DNA of 49,286 bases from an uncultured Prevotellaceae bacterium (GCA_902782305.1 CACZMV010000034.1:1-49286); one strand, 5' to 3'; numbered from the stretch's first letter, positions 1 to 8,604 are shown. The notes: generated by a model not told the origin, from the sequence alone. Numbers and translations are program-made.

Positions 1-1
1 G

Positions 2-1066
2 GTTCCCATCCAAATGGCAAGCCAGACGTGGGATGATCATGACCGCTCTGGCCGTTATACCTGTCGTGACTTCGGTGCCAACTACCTTAACAGCATGCAA
101 CGAGAGGGACATCCCATCATCCTGACCAATGGCGATAACGACACATTCCCGCTTTGGTATAACCATGAGGTGGAAGGTGTGCGCACTGATACTCGAGATT
201 GCAATCTAGAATATCTACAAACCGACTGGTACATCGACCAGATGAAGCGTCCTGCCTATGAATCCCCCGCCTTGCCAATTAGTTTTCGCCATGAAGATTA
301 TCAGGAAGGCAGAATGGAGTATTTGCCAATAAATATAGACAGCATCAACATCGGGTCTGCCACCATCTCCCTGAAGGGGAAGAGGGGACTATACAAGAAC
401 GAATTAATGGTACTGGAAATGCTATCGCAAGCCAATTGGAAGCGTCCTATTTATACTTCCATAAGCATGGGGACTGATAATCTGTCGTTTCTCCATGATC
501 ATTTGGTACTCGAAGGACTTGCTTATCGTATAAGCCCTGAAGCCACCGGTCTGCGAGTGGATGTTGAAAGACTTTACGATAACATTATGCATCGTTTCCG
601 CTATGGTGGTCTTAATACCAAAGAAATCTATGTGGATGAAGACGTAAAACGAATGGCCAATACGCATCAGCTCATTATGGGCACACTCATCGATTCCCTG
701 CTCCAACAGAATAATCTCAAACGAGCTATGGCTGTGTGCCGTAAGTGGCAGCAAGAGATGCCATCGGAAAATGTTCCTTATACTGAAGCAGCCCTATCTA
801 TGGCTAAATGCTACTACATGACTGGGCAACCCGAAAAGGGTGACGAAATCATCTGCAATCTGCTCCAACGCTCTAACGAGTGGCTCTCCTGGATAGAGAC
901 CATCATTCCTACGCGTCGCTCAGGTTCTCTTTACTCCCAATATACATGGCTAAAGATTTTGCAGCAAGCACTTGTGGTGGCAGAACAATATGAAAGAAAC
1001 GAAATCTATCATCAATACATCAAGCAATATGAATACCACATCAAACAAAATCCTTCTAACTGCTAG
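2..1066 (+). CDS. GT117 / DUF2723 family protein, C-terminal part (5' end outside window)
   Basis: This is the soluble C-terminal part of a DUF2723 (glycosyltransferase family 117, TMEM260-like) membrane protein; the reading frame is open to the window edge, so the N-terminal transmembrane half lies upstream. The hallmark segments WDDHDRSGRY and NGDNDTFPLWY, followed by EVEGVRTD, sit in the first 60 visible residues. The last 150 residues are helical and repeat-like. By family these are inner-membrane proteins proposed to transfer sugars to exported proteins using a lipid-linked donor. No membrane helix is visible in this part, as expected for the C-terminal domain. The 3' end overlaps the next gene by 38 bp. 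The family call is secure; the exact substrate is not known from sequence. Confidence 0.85.
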   Translation, partial: VPIQMASQTWDDHDRSGRYTCRDFGANYLNSMQREGHPIILTNGDNDTFPLWYNHEVEGVRTDTRDCNLEYLQTDWYIDQMKRPAYESPALPISFRHEDYQEGRMEYLPINIDSINIGSATISLKGKRGLYKNELMVLEMLSQANWKRPIYTSISMGTDNLSFLHDHLVLEGLAYRISPEATGLRVDVERLYDNIMHRFRYGGLNTKEIYVDEDVKRMANTHQLIMGTLIDSLLQQNNLKRAMAVCRKWQQEMPSENVPYTEAALSMAKCYYMTGQPEKGDEIICNLLQRSNEWLSWIETIIPTRRSGSLYSQYTWLKILQQALVVAEQYERNEIYHQYIKQYEYHIKQNPSNC

Positions 1067-1226
1067 CCTCCTGATTGTCACAGGATACATACTAATGTCA
1101 GGATCTGGCAGTACTGAACAGACTTTCAACCCCGCGATTTTCTCGTCTCGCAGGATTGTCATTGCTCCGATATTATGTCTAACAGGCTATCTTCTGATAA
1201 TTGTTGGAATACTCAAAAAACAGTAA
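1029..1226 (+). CDS. DUF3098 family small membrane protein
   Basis: Small protein of 65 residues with two predicted membrane helices (about 8-25 and 42-61) separated by the conserved family signature, ILMSGSGS then FNPAIFSSRRIVIAPI. This matches DUF3098, a Bacteroidetes-specific family of unknown function. I chose the ATG at 1029, which gives the usual family length and overlaps the GT117 gene by 38 bp; upstream in-frame ATGs at 972 and 990 are possible but add a polar tail atypical for the family. The overlap suggests co-transcription with the GT117 gene. Confidence 0.75.
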   Translation: MNTTSNKILLTASLLIVTGYILMSGSGSTEQTFNPAIFSSRRIVIAPILCLTGYLLIIVGILKKQ

Positions 1227-1248
1227 TGTGTTAAACTCTGCTAAACAT

Positions 1249-1285
1249 AGTTTGGTTTTACGAGGTTTGTGTGTCTAATAAGTGT
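1249..1285 (+). promoter_or_regulatory. possible promoter region of the sigma-factor operon
   Basis: The 72-bp gap before the sigma gene has a TTTG at 1251-1254 but no TAnnTTTG box at the right distance, unlike most promoters in this window. The stretch with TTTTACGAGG and GTGTGTCTAA could be an alternative-sigma (autoregulated) promoter. This is inference only; no start site can be fixed. Confidence 0.2.
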
Positions 1286-1298
1286 AGAACAAGAAAAG

Positions 1299-1793
1299 AT
1301 GGATAGAAGTGCATTTGAACAGAAAGCCCGCACGTGGCGAGAGAAGGCGCTCAGCGTGAGCCTACACTACGGGGCGGGCGAAGATATGGCAGAGGACATC
1401 GCACAGGATGTGATGCTCCGTCTGTGGCAGATGCACGACGAACTGGAACGCTATCAGTCTGTTGAAGCCATCGTCACGCTGATGGCGAAACACACGCTGA
1501 GGAACCATCAACGACGACGGACAGTCGAAACGCTTGAGGAGACCACTATCGTCAGTCTTACCAGCAGTCCGCAAGAAGAGCTGGAGGCAAAGGAAAACGA
1601 GGAATGGCTCACGTTGAAACTACAGCAACTGCCCACCACCCAGCGCACCCTACTCTATATGCGACAGGTGGAACGCAAAAGCCACGAAGAGATAGCCCAA
1701 CTATTAGGCATCGAAACAACATCAGTTAGCACGTTGCTGGCAAGAGCACGACGCACACTATTAGAGGAAATAAAACGGAGGAATAAACGATGA
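1299..1793 (+). CDS. ECF-type RNA polymerase sigma factor
   Basis: A 164-residue sigma-70 family factor of the extracytoplasmic-function type. Region 2 is visible at about 25-70 (AEDIAQDVMLRLW) and region 4 at about 108-155 (LPTTQRTLLYMRQVE, then a helix-turn-helix EEIAQLLGI). It should direct RNA polymerase to its own regulon. The start at 1299 is chosen because an AAGAAAAG purine tract lies just upstream and the protein then begins at the usual place before region 2; the frame opens earlier (1269). It overlaps the next gene by 4 bp (ATGA), so an anti-sigma-like partner is translated with it. The four genes from 1299 to 5502 form one operon with no gap above 4 bp, implying a dedicated envelope-response unit. 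Confidence 0.88.
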   Translation: MDRSAFEQKARTWREKALSVSLHYGAGEDMAEDIAQDVMLRLWQMHDELERYQSVEAIVTLMAKHTLRNHQRRRTVETLEETTIVSLTSSPQEELEAKENEEWLTLKLQQLPTTQRTLLYMRQVERKSHEEIAQLLGIETTSVSTLLARARRTLLEEIKRRNKR

Positions 1794-2368
1794 TAAAGTA
1801 CACAAAGGATTATATCGCAAAATTGCTGGACAAGTATATGGACGGCACATCGACGCTGGAAGAAGAAGACGTTCTGGCTGAATACTTCCGAGGGCAGAAC
1901 ATTCCTCAGGAGTGGGCAGACTATCAGCAACTCTTCCAGGAGATAGAGGCGATGAAGCCTCAGCCAAAAGCCAGAAAACGATGGATGGGCTGGAGCGTGG
2001 CAGCAGCGGTGGCCGTTTTGTTTGCTACCATAACGTGGCAGCAGACGGGACAACATGATACAGAACCAGCGCCTGCCATACAGATCGCAAAAGTTGATAC
2101 AGTAAGCAGTTCACGTATAGAACAAAAGACAGATACAACGACCATGCAGAAAGTGCAGCGCCAGCCCGTTCAGACCAAGAAGCGCAGACTGCGCAAGCCG
2201 GAACCTACAATGACGGATATTGACAAGACGTATGCGCTGATGGCAGAGGCTGAGCAGGAAGTCATTGAGGCACAACTGGCTGCCTACGGCTACATACCCG
2301 TAATGCAAGAAGATGGTACCATTATATATATTCACGAACAAACAGAATTATTGTCATATGAAGAGTAA
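1790..2368 (+). CDS. single-pass membrane protein, probable anti-sigma partner
   Basis: The 192-residue protein has an N-terminal cytoplasmic helical segment (about 8-55, with YMDGTSTLEEEDVLAEYF) like the N termini of Bacteroidetes anti-sigma-type proteins, one transmembrane helix at about 66-84 (GWSVAAAVAVLFATITW) after a basic stop (KARKR), and a charged periplasmic tail rich in K, R, T and Q. There is no FecR domain and no zinc-finger cysteine pair, so it is not a classical FecR or ZAS anti-sigma factor. The ATGA overlap with the ECF gene and the topology make an anti-sigma role likely; this is inference from context. Confidence 0.65.
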   Translation: MIKYTKDYIAKLLDKYMDGTSTLEEEDVLAEYFRGQNIPQEWADYQQLFQEIEAMKPQPKARKRWMGWSVAAAVAVLFATITWQQTGQHDTEPAPAIQIAKVDTVSSSRIEQKTDTTTMQKVQRQPVQTKKRRLRKPEPTMTDIDKTYALMAEAEQEVIEAQLAAYGYIPVMQEDGTIIYIHEQTELLSYEE

Positions 2369-3257
2369 AAACGTCATCATGGTGGGGCTGTTCCTATTAC
2401 TGCCTTTCACCGCTACAGCACAACAGCACATTGAGAAGACTTTCGATGCCTTGCGTCAAAGTAAAGCACAAAAGGAAGTGTGGTCAGAACATACTATTGA
2501 GAAAGACCCAGAAACAGGAAAACTGAAGGGGTTGAGCGACATCTACGACTTCCTGATAACAGATCCGCAGAATAAGAATCTGGTAACCGCTATTGAGCTG
2601 GCTTTCCGCCAAGATGAAGGCAAGGCTTACAGCGTGAGGACAGGCAATCGCGGAGGTGAGGAACATTATACATCTTTGGCAGTAGGCAACAGCAACACAG
2701 GAGGAGTCGCCATCGGACTGATGAAAGGCTCAAAATACACCTATGCCCTGTTCCTTGACCCTAAGGACTCTGCTCGTCAGCATCGCTATGCATACGCGCT
2801 GGAATGGGTGGACAATGGCGACAAAATCAGGGGACGTATCGCTAAGACTTACGCCACCACGCAGGAGCATCGCAGAAGCATCAGACAGACAAGAACCATT
2901 AGTATCAATGGTAACACATTCAAAATTGATGATAATAGCTTCTCGTTAGGCAGCGGATTTCCTTTTGACAACAACTCCGCTTTTGACAATGACTCGATTT
3001 TTTCCTATGGACTGAAGAGCTCAGAATCATGGCTTAGCGAGTTCAATACCTTCAAGAACCTATTTCTAAAGAATCCTACAGGCACTGCTGCTAATTATCA
3101 CGTGTCCCATATCTACAAGCTATGCAAGAATGCTGATTGTCTGGACGATGCAGAGAAGGCAATGGTCCTCAAAGAGTTGGAGAAAATGAAGAAGGCTGCT
3201 AAAGATGATTTTATTAAGCAGATGTTTGAAATGAGCATGGAACGACTGAACAAATAA
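2358..3257 (+). CDS. secreted protein of unknown function in the sigma operon
   Basis: A 299-residue protein with a clear N-terminal signal peptide (about 1-22, hydrophobic core VGLFLLLPFTATA followed by QQ). I do not recognise a domain. The mature part starts with an amphipathic helix (HIEKTFDALRQSK), has a polar beta-rich middle with an RTGNRGG segment, and ends in a Lys/Glu-rich helix. I chose the ATG at 2358, which puts the signal peptide at the N terminus and overlaps the anti-sigma-like gene by 11 bp; the frame itself opens at 2313. Periplasmic or surface location is expected. It is 4 bp from the outer-membrane barrel gene, so it may act with that barrel as sensor, cargo or accessory. 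Function unassigned. Confidence 0.7.
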   Translation: MKSKNVIMVGLFLLLPFTATAQQHIEKTFDALRQSKAQKEVWSEHTIEKDPETGKLKGLSDIYDFLITDPQNKNLVTAIELAFRQDEGKAYSVRTGNRGGEEHYTSLAVGNSNTGGVAIGLMKGSKYTYALFLDPKDSARQHRYAYALEWVDNGDKIRGRIAKTYATTQEHRRSIRQTRTISINGNTFKIDDNSFSLGSGFPFDNNSAFDNDSIFSYGLKSSESWLSEFNTFKNLFLKNPTGTAANYHVSHIYKLCKNADCLDDAEKAMVLKELEKMKKAAKDDFIKQMFEMSMERLNK

Positions 3258-3261
3258 AGCT

Positions 3262-5502
3262 ATGAAACATATTAAAATAGCATGCCTTTCGCTTCTTTTG
3301 ATAGCGAAAGCTGGGATAGCTACGGCCCAAACAAAAGCAGACATTCCCGAGCAGAGCTCGCCTACCCGTAGCCTTTCGGCTAGCGTAAGCAGCGATTCCA
3401 TCACATGGAGCAAGGAACTGGAGGGCATCGTGGTAAAGGCACAGAAGCAGCTGATCAAGCAGGAGATAGACCGCATAGGCTATGACGTGCAGGCTGACGA
3501 GGAATCGAAAACACAGACCGTGATGGACATGTTGCGCAAGGTGCCAATGGTGACGGTTGACGGACAGGACAATATCATGGTAAAGGGAAACAGCAGTTAT
3601 AAGATATACAAGAACGGACACTACGACCCCAGCCTATCGAAGAATGCGAAGGAGACGTTTAAGTCGATGCCGGCCTCAATGGTAAAGCGCATCGAAGTGA
3701 TAACCGACCCTGGAGCACGCGAGGATGCAGAGGGCGTGGATGCCATCCTGAACATCGTGATGGTTGACGGTTCGAAGATGCAAGGTATGACGGGTGTGGT
3801 GTCGGCTTCCTATACCTCACAGAATCAACGTAATCTCTATGCCTCGCTGACAGGACAGATGGGAAAGCTGCTGGCATCTGTTGATTATGGCTATGGCGGC
3901 ATGTCGAGCCGTTCAACGGTAAGTATTACGGATACGGACCGTAAATATCTGGACACAGGCAACCGCATGCAGGCTCATTCAGACGGCACCAATCCAGGAG
4001 CCATTCACTACAGCAATCTGAATGCAAGTTACGACATCGACTCGCTGAACCTGTTGTCTGCCTCGTTTGGTGGTTATTTCTACAAGCTGAATGTGCAGGG
4101 TGACGGACAGACAGCAATAACCAATTCTGCAGGACAGCCTGTCTACAGTTATAACAATCACTATTGGATGCCTGGCTACAGTCATTCCTCGTGGAACGGA
4201 CGACTGGACTACGAGCACAAGACGCGTCGAAAGGGCGAGCGACTCACACTCTCTTATATGCTCGCCCTGACGCGCCAACACACAGATCAGGAGAACACTT
4301 ATACGGACATGGTGAATGCACCCTTCGATTACACAGGTAGTCTGCAGACTGAGCGTGAGCGTTTTACGGAACACACCTTCCAGGCTGACTGGCTCCGTCC
4401 GTTAGGCAAAGGACATCAGTTGGAAGTGGGCGCCAAATATATCTATCGCAATAACAACAGCCATAACACGCAGAATTTTTTCGGCATTGACATGCTGACC
4501 AACAACGAGTTTGAACATACTACCCGTGTGTTGGCAGGTTATGCAGACTATATCTACAATCACAAGAAATGGTCGGCACGGGCTGGGCTGCGCTATGAAT
4601 ACAGCTATATGGAAGGAAGATTCCCTGACGGAAAAGGAGACACTTACGACAAGCACCTGAGCGACTGGGTGCCGCAGGCTTCGCTGAAATACCAACTGAC
4701 GGATGCACAGTCGTTGAAGTTCTCGTTTACCACCAGCATCAACCGTCCAGGCATCTCGTATCTGAACCCTGCCATCGTCACATCGCCCACCGTGATTCAA
4801 TATGGCAATGCCAACCTGGTGAGTTCGCACACCCAGCGCATCAGCCTGATATATTCCTATATCCTGCCAAAGTTGACGCTCCAGATAGCACCTGCCTATA
4901 ACTACAGCTCTGGAGGTATCAGCACGATACAGACAGCCAGGAACGACATCCGCTATATAACCTATGACAACATCCTGCGCTCTCGTCGGTTCTCAGTAGA
5001 GCAGTATGTGCAGTGGAGGCCCTTCGACGGTACAACCATCGTCCTCAACAACAATCTGCGCTACGAACATAATGAGAATCCGAACCTTGGCTATCGCACC
5101 TTCGGATGGTACGATAACTTCTATGCCAACCTCTCGCAAAAGCTGCCTTGGAAACTATTGCTTTATATGGCTGCATACGGCAAGATAGGTCATAGTCCTT
5201 CAGGTATCTATTATATGCAGTACTCTTATCAGGGTTATTACTTTTCGCTACAACGCTCTTTCCTCAAGGACGACCGTCTGACCGTCCGTATCGGAGCCAA
5301 TGCACCTTTCAACAAATACTGGACATCAGAGGCAGAGACCGTCAACGGCGACTATCGTGACTTTCAGCAGTCTTGGAACAATGCCCGTTCATTCAGTCTT
5401 TCCGTGACCTACCGGTTTGGTTCCTTGAAGGCCAGTGTAAAAAAGACAGAGCACAGCATCGATAACGATGATGTGGTTGGTGGAATCAGCAAAGGGGGAT
5501 AA
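3262..5502 (+). CDS. outer membrane beta-barrel protein, TonB-receptor-like
   Basis: A 746-residue outer membrane protein with signal peptide (1-22, ending ATAQ), a plug-like domain at about 75-165 (TVMDMLRKVPMV, VKGNSSYKIYKNG, IEVITDPGAREDAEG) and a C-terminal barrel of alternating aromatic strands. This is the arrangement of the OMP_b-brl_3 / TonB-receptor-like family of Bacteroidetes. It lacks the N-terminal carboxypeptidase-regulatory-like domain often seen in that family, and no TonB box is obvious. It is the last gene of the ECF operon, so it is either the target or the surface sensor of that sigma unit. Its 3' end is 3 bp from the convergent M15 gene, leaving no room for a separate terminator. 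Confidence 0.82.
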   Translation: MKHIKIACLSLLLIAKAGIATAQTKADIPEQSSPTRSLSASVSSDSITWSKELEGIVVKAQKQLIKQEIDRIGYDVQADEESKTQTVMDMLRKVPMVTVDGQDNIMVKGNSSYKIYKNGHYDPSLSKNAKETFKSMPASMVKRIEVITDPGAREDAEGVDAILNIVMVDGSKMQGMTGVVSASYTSQNQRNLYASLTGQMGKLLASVDYGYGGMSSRSTVSITDTDRKYLDTGNRMQAHSDGTNPGAIHYSNLNASYDIDSLNLLSASFGGYFYKLNVQGDGQTAITNSAGQPVYSYNNHYWMPGYSHSSWNGRLDYEHKTRRKGERLTLSYMLALTRQHTDQENTYTDMVNAPFDYTGSLQTERERFTEHTFQADWLRPLGKGHQLEVGAKYIYRNNNSHNTQNFFGIDMLTNNEFEHTTRVLAGYADYIYNHKKWSARAGLRYEYSYMEGRFPDGKGDTYDKHLSDWVPQASLKYQLTDAQSLKFSFTTSINRPGISYLNPAIVTSPTVIQYGNANLVSSHTQRISLIYSYILPKLTLQIAPAYNYSSGGISTIQTARNDIRYITYDNILRSRRFSVEQYVQWRPFDGTTIVLNNNLRYEHNENPNLGYRTFGWYDNFYANLSQKLPWKLLLYMAAYGKIGHSPSGIYYMQYSYQGYYFSLQRSFLKDDRLTVRIGANAPFNKYWTSEAETVNGDYRDFQQSWNNARSFSLSVTYRFGSLKASVKKTEHSIDNDDVVGGISKGG

Positions 5503-5505
5503 GAC

Positions 5506-6063
5506 TTACTTTTCAAAATGCTGATAGTCCTTGAGGGAGCGCCATGCCCCACCCCACTGGAAACCATGCTGGATGAAGAGACGATAGCAGAAGTCTTGTT
5601 TTGTAATCTTATATTTAAACGACTTGCTGCGATTGACATAAGGACGTGCAGTAGAAGGTTGGATGAGCAGGGTGCCATCCTTCCTTCTTTTTACACAGGG
5701 ATTGTAGAGTGGATTGATGTCGATAGCCATGCCCAGCGCATGATTCGACAATTTCTTGCTGCCCTCAATAGGACGATAGCAATAGCACGAGGTGTTGTTG
5801 GCCTGCATAGAGCGCTCGTCGTTGTCATCATACTCAGAGATAGGACGGATGCGCTCTATGGGATATTTCGCCTTGTAGAGCTCAGCAAAGATTTCACGCA
5901 GGTCGTTCGAGATTTTCTTGTTACAGATGATAATGCCTTGTTGGGGCTGACCTTGGAAGTCGATATGTTGCACTTTCAGCGTATCTAATTCGACACCCTT
6001 GGGCTGAGCACAAGCACTAACTGTCAACAGCCAAAATCCAATAGTCAAAACCCACTTTGTCAT
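5506..6063 (-). CDS. M15 family D-Ala-D-Ala carboxypeptidase-type lipoprotein
   Basis: A 185-residue peptidase of the M15 (VanY-like) family acting on peptidoglycan stem peptides. Zinc-site residues are visible: H108 and D115 in SNHALGMAID, and H182 in the C-terminal DYQHFEK with the preceding GGAW. The N terminus ends in VSAC, a good lipobox, so C18 is probably lipidated and the enzyme anchored in the envelope. Its ATG overlaps the stop of the upstream carboxypeptidase-regulatory-like gene by one base (TGATG), indicating translational coupling. Catalytic type is well supported; D,D- versus L,D- specificity is not settled by sequence. Confidence 0.85.
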   Translation of the reverse strand: MTKWVLTIGFWLLTVSACAQPKGVELDTLKVQHIDFQGQPQQGIIICNKKISNDLREIFAELYKAKYPIERIRPISEYDDNDERSMQANNTSCYCYRPIEGSKKLSNHALGMAIDINPLYNPCVKRRKDGTLLIQPSTARPYVNRSKSFKYKITKQDFCYRLFIQHGFQWGGAWRSLKDYQHFEK

Positions 6064-7295
6064 CAGTTGTTTCTTACTCTTTTCTTCAGTTTGTCAATAG
6101 CATTCTCCAGACTCTCGGTAGGCTCTATGATGTTATAGTCTGCCCAGAAGTCGGGGTCGTCGAAATATTCCACCTTATCATAGAAACGGTCGCGCAGTCC
6201 GAAGGAGGAACGTCCACGAGGACGCTTCACGTCATCGCCTTTCTGTTGACGGTCCGTCACCACCATTTCGCAAACGGTGGTAAAGGGGGATGCGAACAGG
6301 CGTCGTTTCCAGTCGCAATTGAAGCGCATCTCGTTGCGAACATAACTCATGTGGGCAATGCCTTGTTCATCGGTATTATAGACAATGGTCATAGTCAGTT
6401 CCCTAGGGCGGAAACGAAGTCCGAAGGGCTTGTGAACCAACATATAGTCGGAAGCTGCACGCCAATCGCGCATGTCTAATTGCAACTCAGCACGGGTGAA
6501 CGTCAGTGTTTCCTGGTCAATGAACACACGTCCCTTCATAATGGGATAGAACTGGATGCCATCAGGTTCCATGTTAATGACATACTGAGCACGGTCTGCT
6601 ATCTTCACGGGCACCTCCATGCTTAGTTTGTAATGAGCAATGTTTTCCTCGTTCAGCACATACTCGCGGTTCTTCGCCAAATCGACCATCAAGGGGAGCA
6701 CAGGGCCACCCTGCACCTTCACACCCAGCGTGTCGCGAGCCTTCATACTCATCAGTCGTCTGCCCTTCAGAATGGCCACAGCATCGCGCTCAGGACCATA
6801 ATAGTAGTCCGACTTGTACATCTCCGTAACAGCCTCGGCTACAGAGATAAAGCGCGAACCACGACGAGCCGTCTCGCGATAGAAACAGCGCATCAACTCA
6901 GGTTCATTAGGATAGTTTTTCTCAATACGCGCCATAGCCGCTTTCAGGATGGAGAGCGGATCGTTGACAGACACCAGCACTTCACTGAGTTCGATGGTGT
7001 TGCTCTGCATGCGGATTCTGAGTTGCTCCGTTGTCCCTTGTTCCAGGGCAATGTGACGCGTCTTGTAACCAATGTGGCTCAATCGGAGGCGACGAGCCTG
7101 TTCGTGCATCTTCAGCGTGAACTGCCCATCTTCGTTTGTTACCGTTTGTACCTCCGTACCTTCTACCATTACGCTGACATGTGCCAAAGGCTGACCATTG
7201 AGGTCAGTCACCTTACCGCTAATCACCGTTTGAGCCTTTATTACCAGTGCCAGCAGTAGAAAGGCCGTTGTCAGCATCAGCCTTTTCGTAGTCAT
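6063..7295 (-). CDS. carboxypeptidase-regulatory-like domain protein, secreted
   Basis: A 410-residue exported protein: signal peptide (about 1-21, ending VIKAQ), then a CarboxypepD_reg-like beta-sandwich (about 22-105: SGKVTDLNGQPLAHVSV, TNEDGQFTL, LRLSHIGYKT), then a domain of about 280 residues typical of Bacteroidetes envelope proteins that carry this module but no TonB barrel. Molecular function is not known. It lies 28 bp downstream of the GlsB gene and is coupled to the M15 peptidase, so the three probably form one envelope operon. Confidence 0.75.
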   Translation of the reverse strand: MTTKRLMLTTAFLLLALVIKAQTVISGKVTDLNGQPLAHVSVMVEGTEVQTVTNEDGQFTLKMHEQARRLRLSHIGYKTRHIALEQGTTEQLRIRMQSNTIELSEVLVSVNDPLSILKAAMARIEKNYPNEPELMRCFYRETARRGSRFISVAEAVTEMYKSDYYYGPERDAVAILKGRRLMSMKARDTLGVKVQGGPVLPLMVDLAKNREYVLNEENIAHYKLSMEVPVKIADRAQYVINMEPDGIQFYPIMKGRVFIDQETLTFTRAELQLDMRDWRAASDYMLVHKPFGLRFRPRELTMTIVYNTDEQGIAHMSYVRNEMRFNCDWKRRLFASPFTTVCEMVVTDRQQKGDDVKRPRGRSSFGLRDRFYDKVEYFDDPDFWADYNIIEPTESLENAIDKLKKRVRNN

Positions 7296-7323
7296 AGTCG
7301 TTTTATGTTTTTGTGTAGTCTAA

Positions 7324-7560
7324 TTATTTCAGCATATTGGCCACCCAGAGAATGACCACAGCACCGATAATGGCTGTTCCCAGTTGTCCTAAGAGACCGC
7401 CCCACTCAATGCCCAACAGACCAAAGATCCAGCCGCCCAGCAGTCCACCGAACAGGCCCAGCAAGAGGTTCATCAAGAAGCCAAAGCCTCCGCCCTTCAT
7501 CAACTTGCCAGCACAGAAGCCAGCTAAACATCCAATGATAATTGATAATATCAGTCCCAT
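7324..7560 (-). CDS. GlsB/YeaQ/YmgE family membrane protein
   Basis: A 78-residue, very glycine-rich membrane protein with three hydrophobic helices (about 3-17, 27-47 and 58-76) and repeated GxxxG-like packing motifs (GFLMNLLLGLFGGLLGG). This matches the transglycosylase-associated / GlsB stress-response membrane protein family, whose molecular function is unknown. A consensus promoter lies 32 nt upstream on the minus strand. It is first in the operon with the carboxypeptidase-regulatory-like protein and the M15 peptidase. Confidence 0.85.
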   Translation of the reverse strand: MGLILSIIIGCLAGFCAGKLMKGGGFGFLMNLLLGLFGGLLGGWIFGLLGIEWGGLLGQLGTAIIGAVVILWVANMLK

Positions 7561-7591
7561 AATACTTATTGTTTAAGTTCGTATTCTGATG

Positions 7592-7622
7592 CAAAGATAC
7601 GAATTAGTGAGAACAATACAAA
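7592..7622 (-). promoter_or_regulatory. minus promoter for the GlsB operon
   Basis: On the minus strand, TTTG (7622-7619), a 19-bp spacer, then TATCTTTG (7599-7592), 32 nt before the ATG. It is the left half of a divergent promoter region whose right half drives the decarboxylase gene. Confidence 0.7.
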
Positions 7623-7647
7623 ACAAAAACCACTTTTTTTGTTTTTA

Positions 7648-7679
7648 TTTGTTTGTTTCAGAAAAAAACACTACCTTTG
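7648..7679 (+). promoter_or_regulatory. plus promoter for methylmalonyl-CoA decarboxylase, leaderless type
   Basis: TTTG at 7648-7651, 20-bp spacer, TACCTTTG at 7672-7679. The -7 box ends only 5 nt before the ATG at 7685, so the mRNA should begin at or within a few bases of the start codon. Confidence 0.75.
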
Positions 7680-7684
7680 CATGT

Positions 7685-8494
7685 ATGTTAGTAAATACCG
7701 TTATCAAGGAACGCATCTGCTATGTGGAGATGCAGAACGCTGGGCATTTCAATTGTCTCAGCGAAGCTATGTGTCAGGAGTTGTGTGACGCCATTCAGTA
7801 TGGATACGACCAAGAGTGTGTGGGCATCGTCATTAAAGCTCAATGCGCTAAAGGTGTATGGAGTGCAGGCCATGATATTCGTGAATTGCCCCAGAACGGT
7901 GAGGACCCATTGGCTTACGATGTTCCTATGGAGCAATTGCTGCGATGTGTACAGGAAACGCCTATCCCTGTCATTGCCTGTGTTAGTGGTACTGTATGGG
8001 GTGGAGCTTGCGACTTGTGTCTGTCGTGCGATATGATAGTCAGCACCGACAATGCCACCTTCGCCATTACGCCTGCTAAAATCGGTATTCCATATAATGC
8101 CTCAGGCATCATGCACTTCATCAATCAGCTTGGCATGAACAAGGCGCGTGAGATGTTCTTCCTTGCTACACCTATCACAGCACAAGATGCTCTGAACGTT
8201 GGACTCATCAACAGAGTAGCATCGCCAGAAGACTTGGACAATATTTTGGAAGAACAGTTCCTGAATCCTCTGCGTCGAAACAGCGTGATGTCTATCAGTG
8301 CCATTAAGCGCCAGTTCCGCATTCTCAGCAAGGCTGCTACGGTTCTTTCGTCTGAGAGTTTTGAGCGCATCAACGCCTATCGAACCAAGGTGTATAAGGG
8401 TGCCGACTATCTGGAAGGCATCCGTTCGTTCCTTGAGAAGCGAACTCCAGAATACAAAGGAAAAGCTTCGGATTTGGATACGAAGAAGGACTAA
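7685..8494 (+). CDS. scpB: methylmalonyl-CoA decarboxylase (crotonase superfamily)
   Basis: A 269-residue enoyl-CoA hydratase/isomerase-superfamily protein. It shares the specific signatures of Escherichia coli YgfG/ScpB: SAGHDIRELP (oxyanion and active-site His), GTVWGGA, TPAKIGIPYNASG (catalytic Tyr) and PITAQDAL. That enzyme decarboxylates methylmalonyl-CoA to propionyl-CoA, which fits the succinate/propionate metabolism of Bacteroidales. The start at 7685 gives the family N terminus; the longer frame reading and the out-of-frame ATG at 7681 are rejected because they begin inside the promoter. It stands alone with its own promoter and ends tail-to-tail on a pseudogene remnant. Confidence 0.85.
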   Translation: MLVNTVIKERICYVEMQNAGHFNCLSEAMCQELCDAIQYGYDQECVGIVIKAQCAKGVWSAGHDIRELPQNGEDPLAYDVPMEQLLRCVQETPIPVIACVSGTVWGGACDLCLSCDMIVSTDNATFAITPAKIGIPYNASGIMHFINQLGMNKAREMFFLATPITAQDALNVGLINRVASPEDLDNILEEQFLNPLRRNSVMSISAIKRQFRILSKAATVLSSESFERINAYRTKVYKGADYLEGIRSFLEKRTPEYKGKASDLDTKKD

Positions 8495-8604
8495 TAAGAT
8501 TCTTTGGTGAAAACTTGATTAATGAGTTTTTCAAATTCCTTGTATGCAAAGGTGTCTTGTAGTTCGCGGAGGGCATCAGCCAGGCCGCGAATAAGAAGAC
8601 TATC
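8491..8604 (-). pseudogene. C-terminal remnant of an unidentified gene
   Basis: On the minus strand, 37 codons between an in-frame TGA (8607-8605) and a TAG (8493-8491) read as a protein-like, amphipathic sequence: LLIRGLADALRELQDTF then AYKEFEKLINQVF. Codon use resembles the surrounding genes, there is no start codon, and sequence upstream becomes AT-rich without a frame. The simplest reading is the tail of a deleted gene, its stop overlapping the decarboxylase stop by 2 bases. I cannot name the family. Confidence 0.45.
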
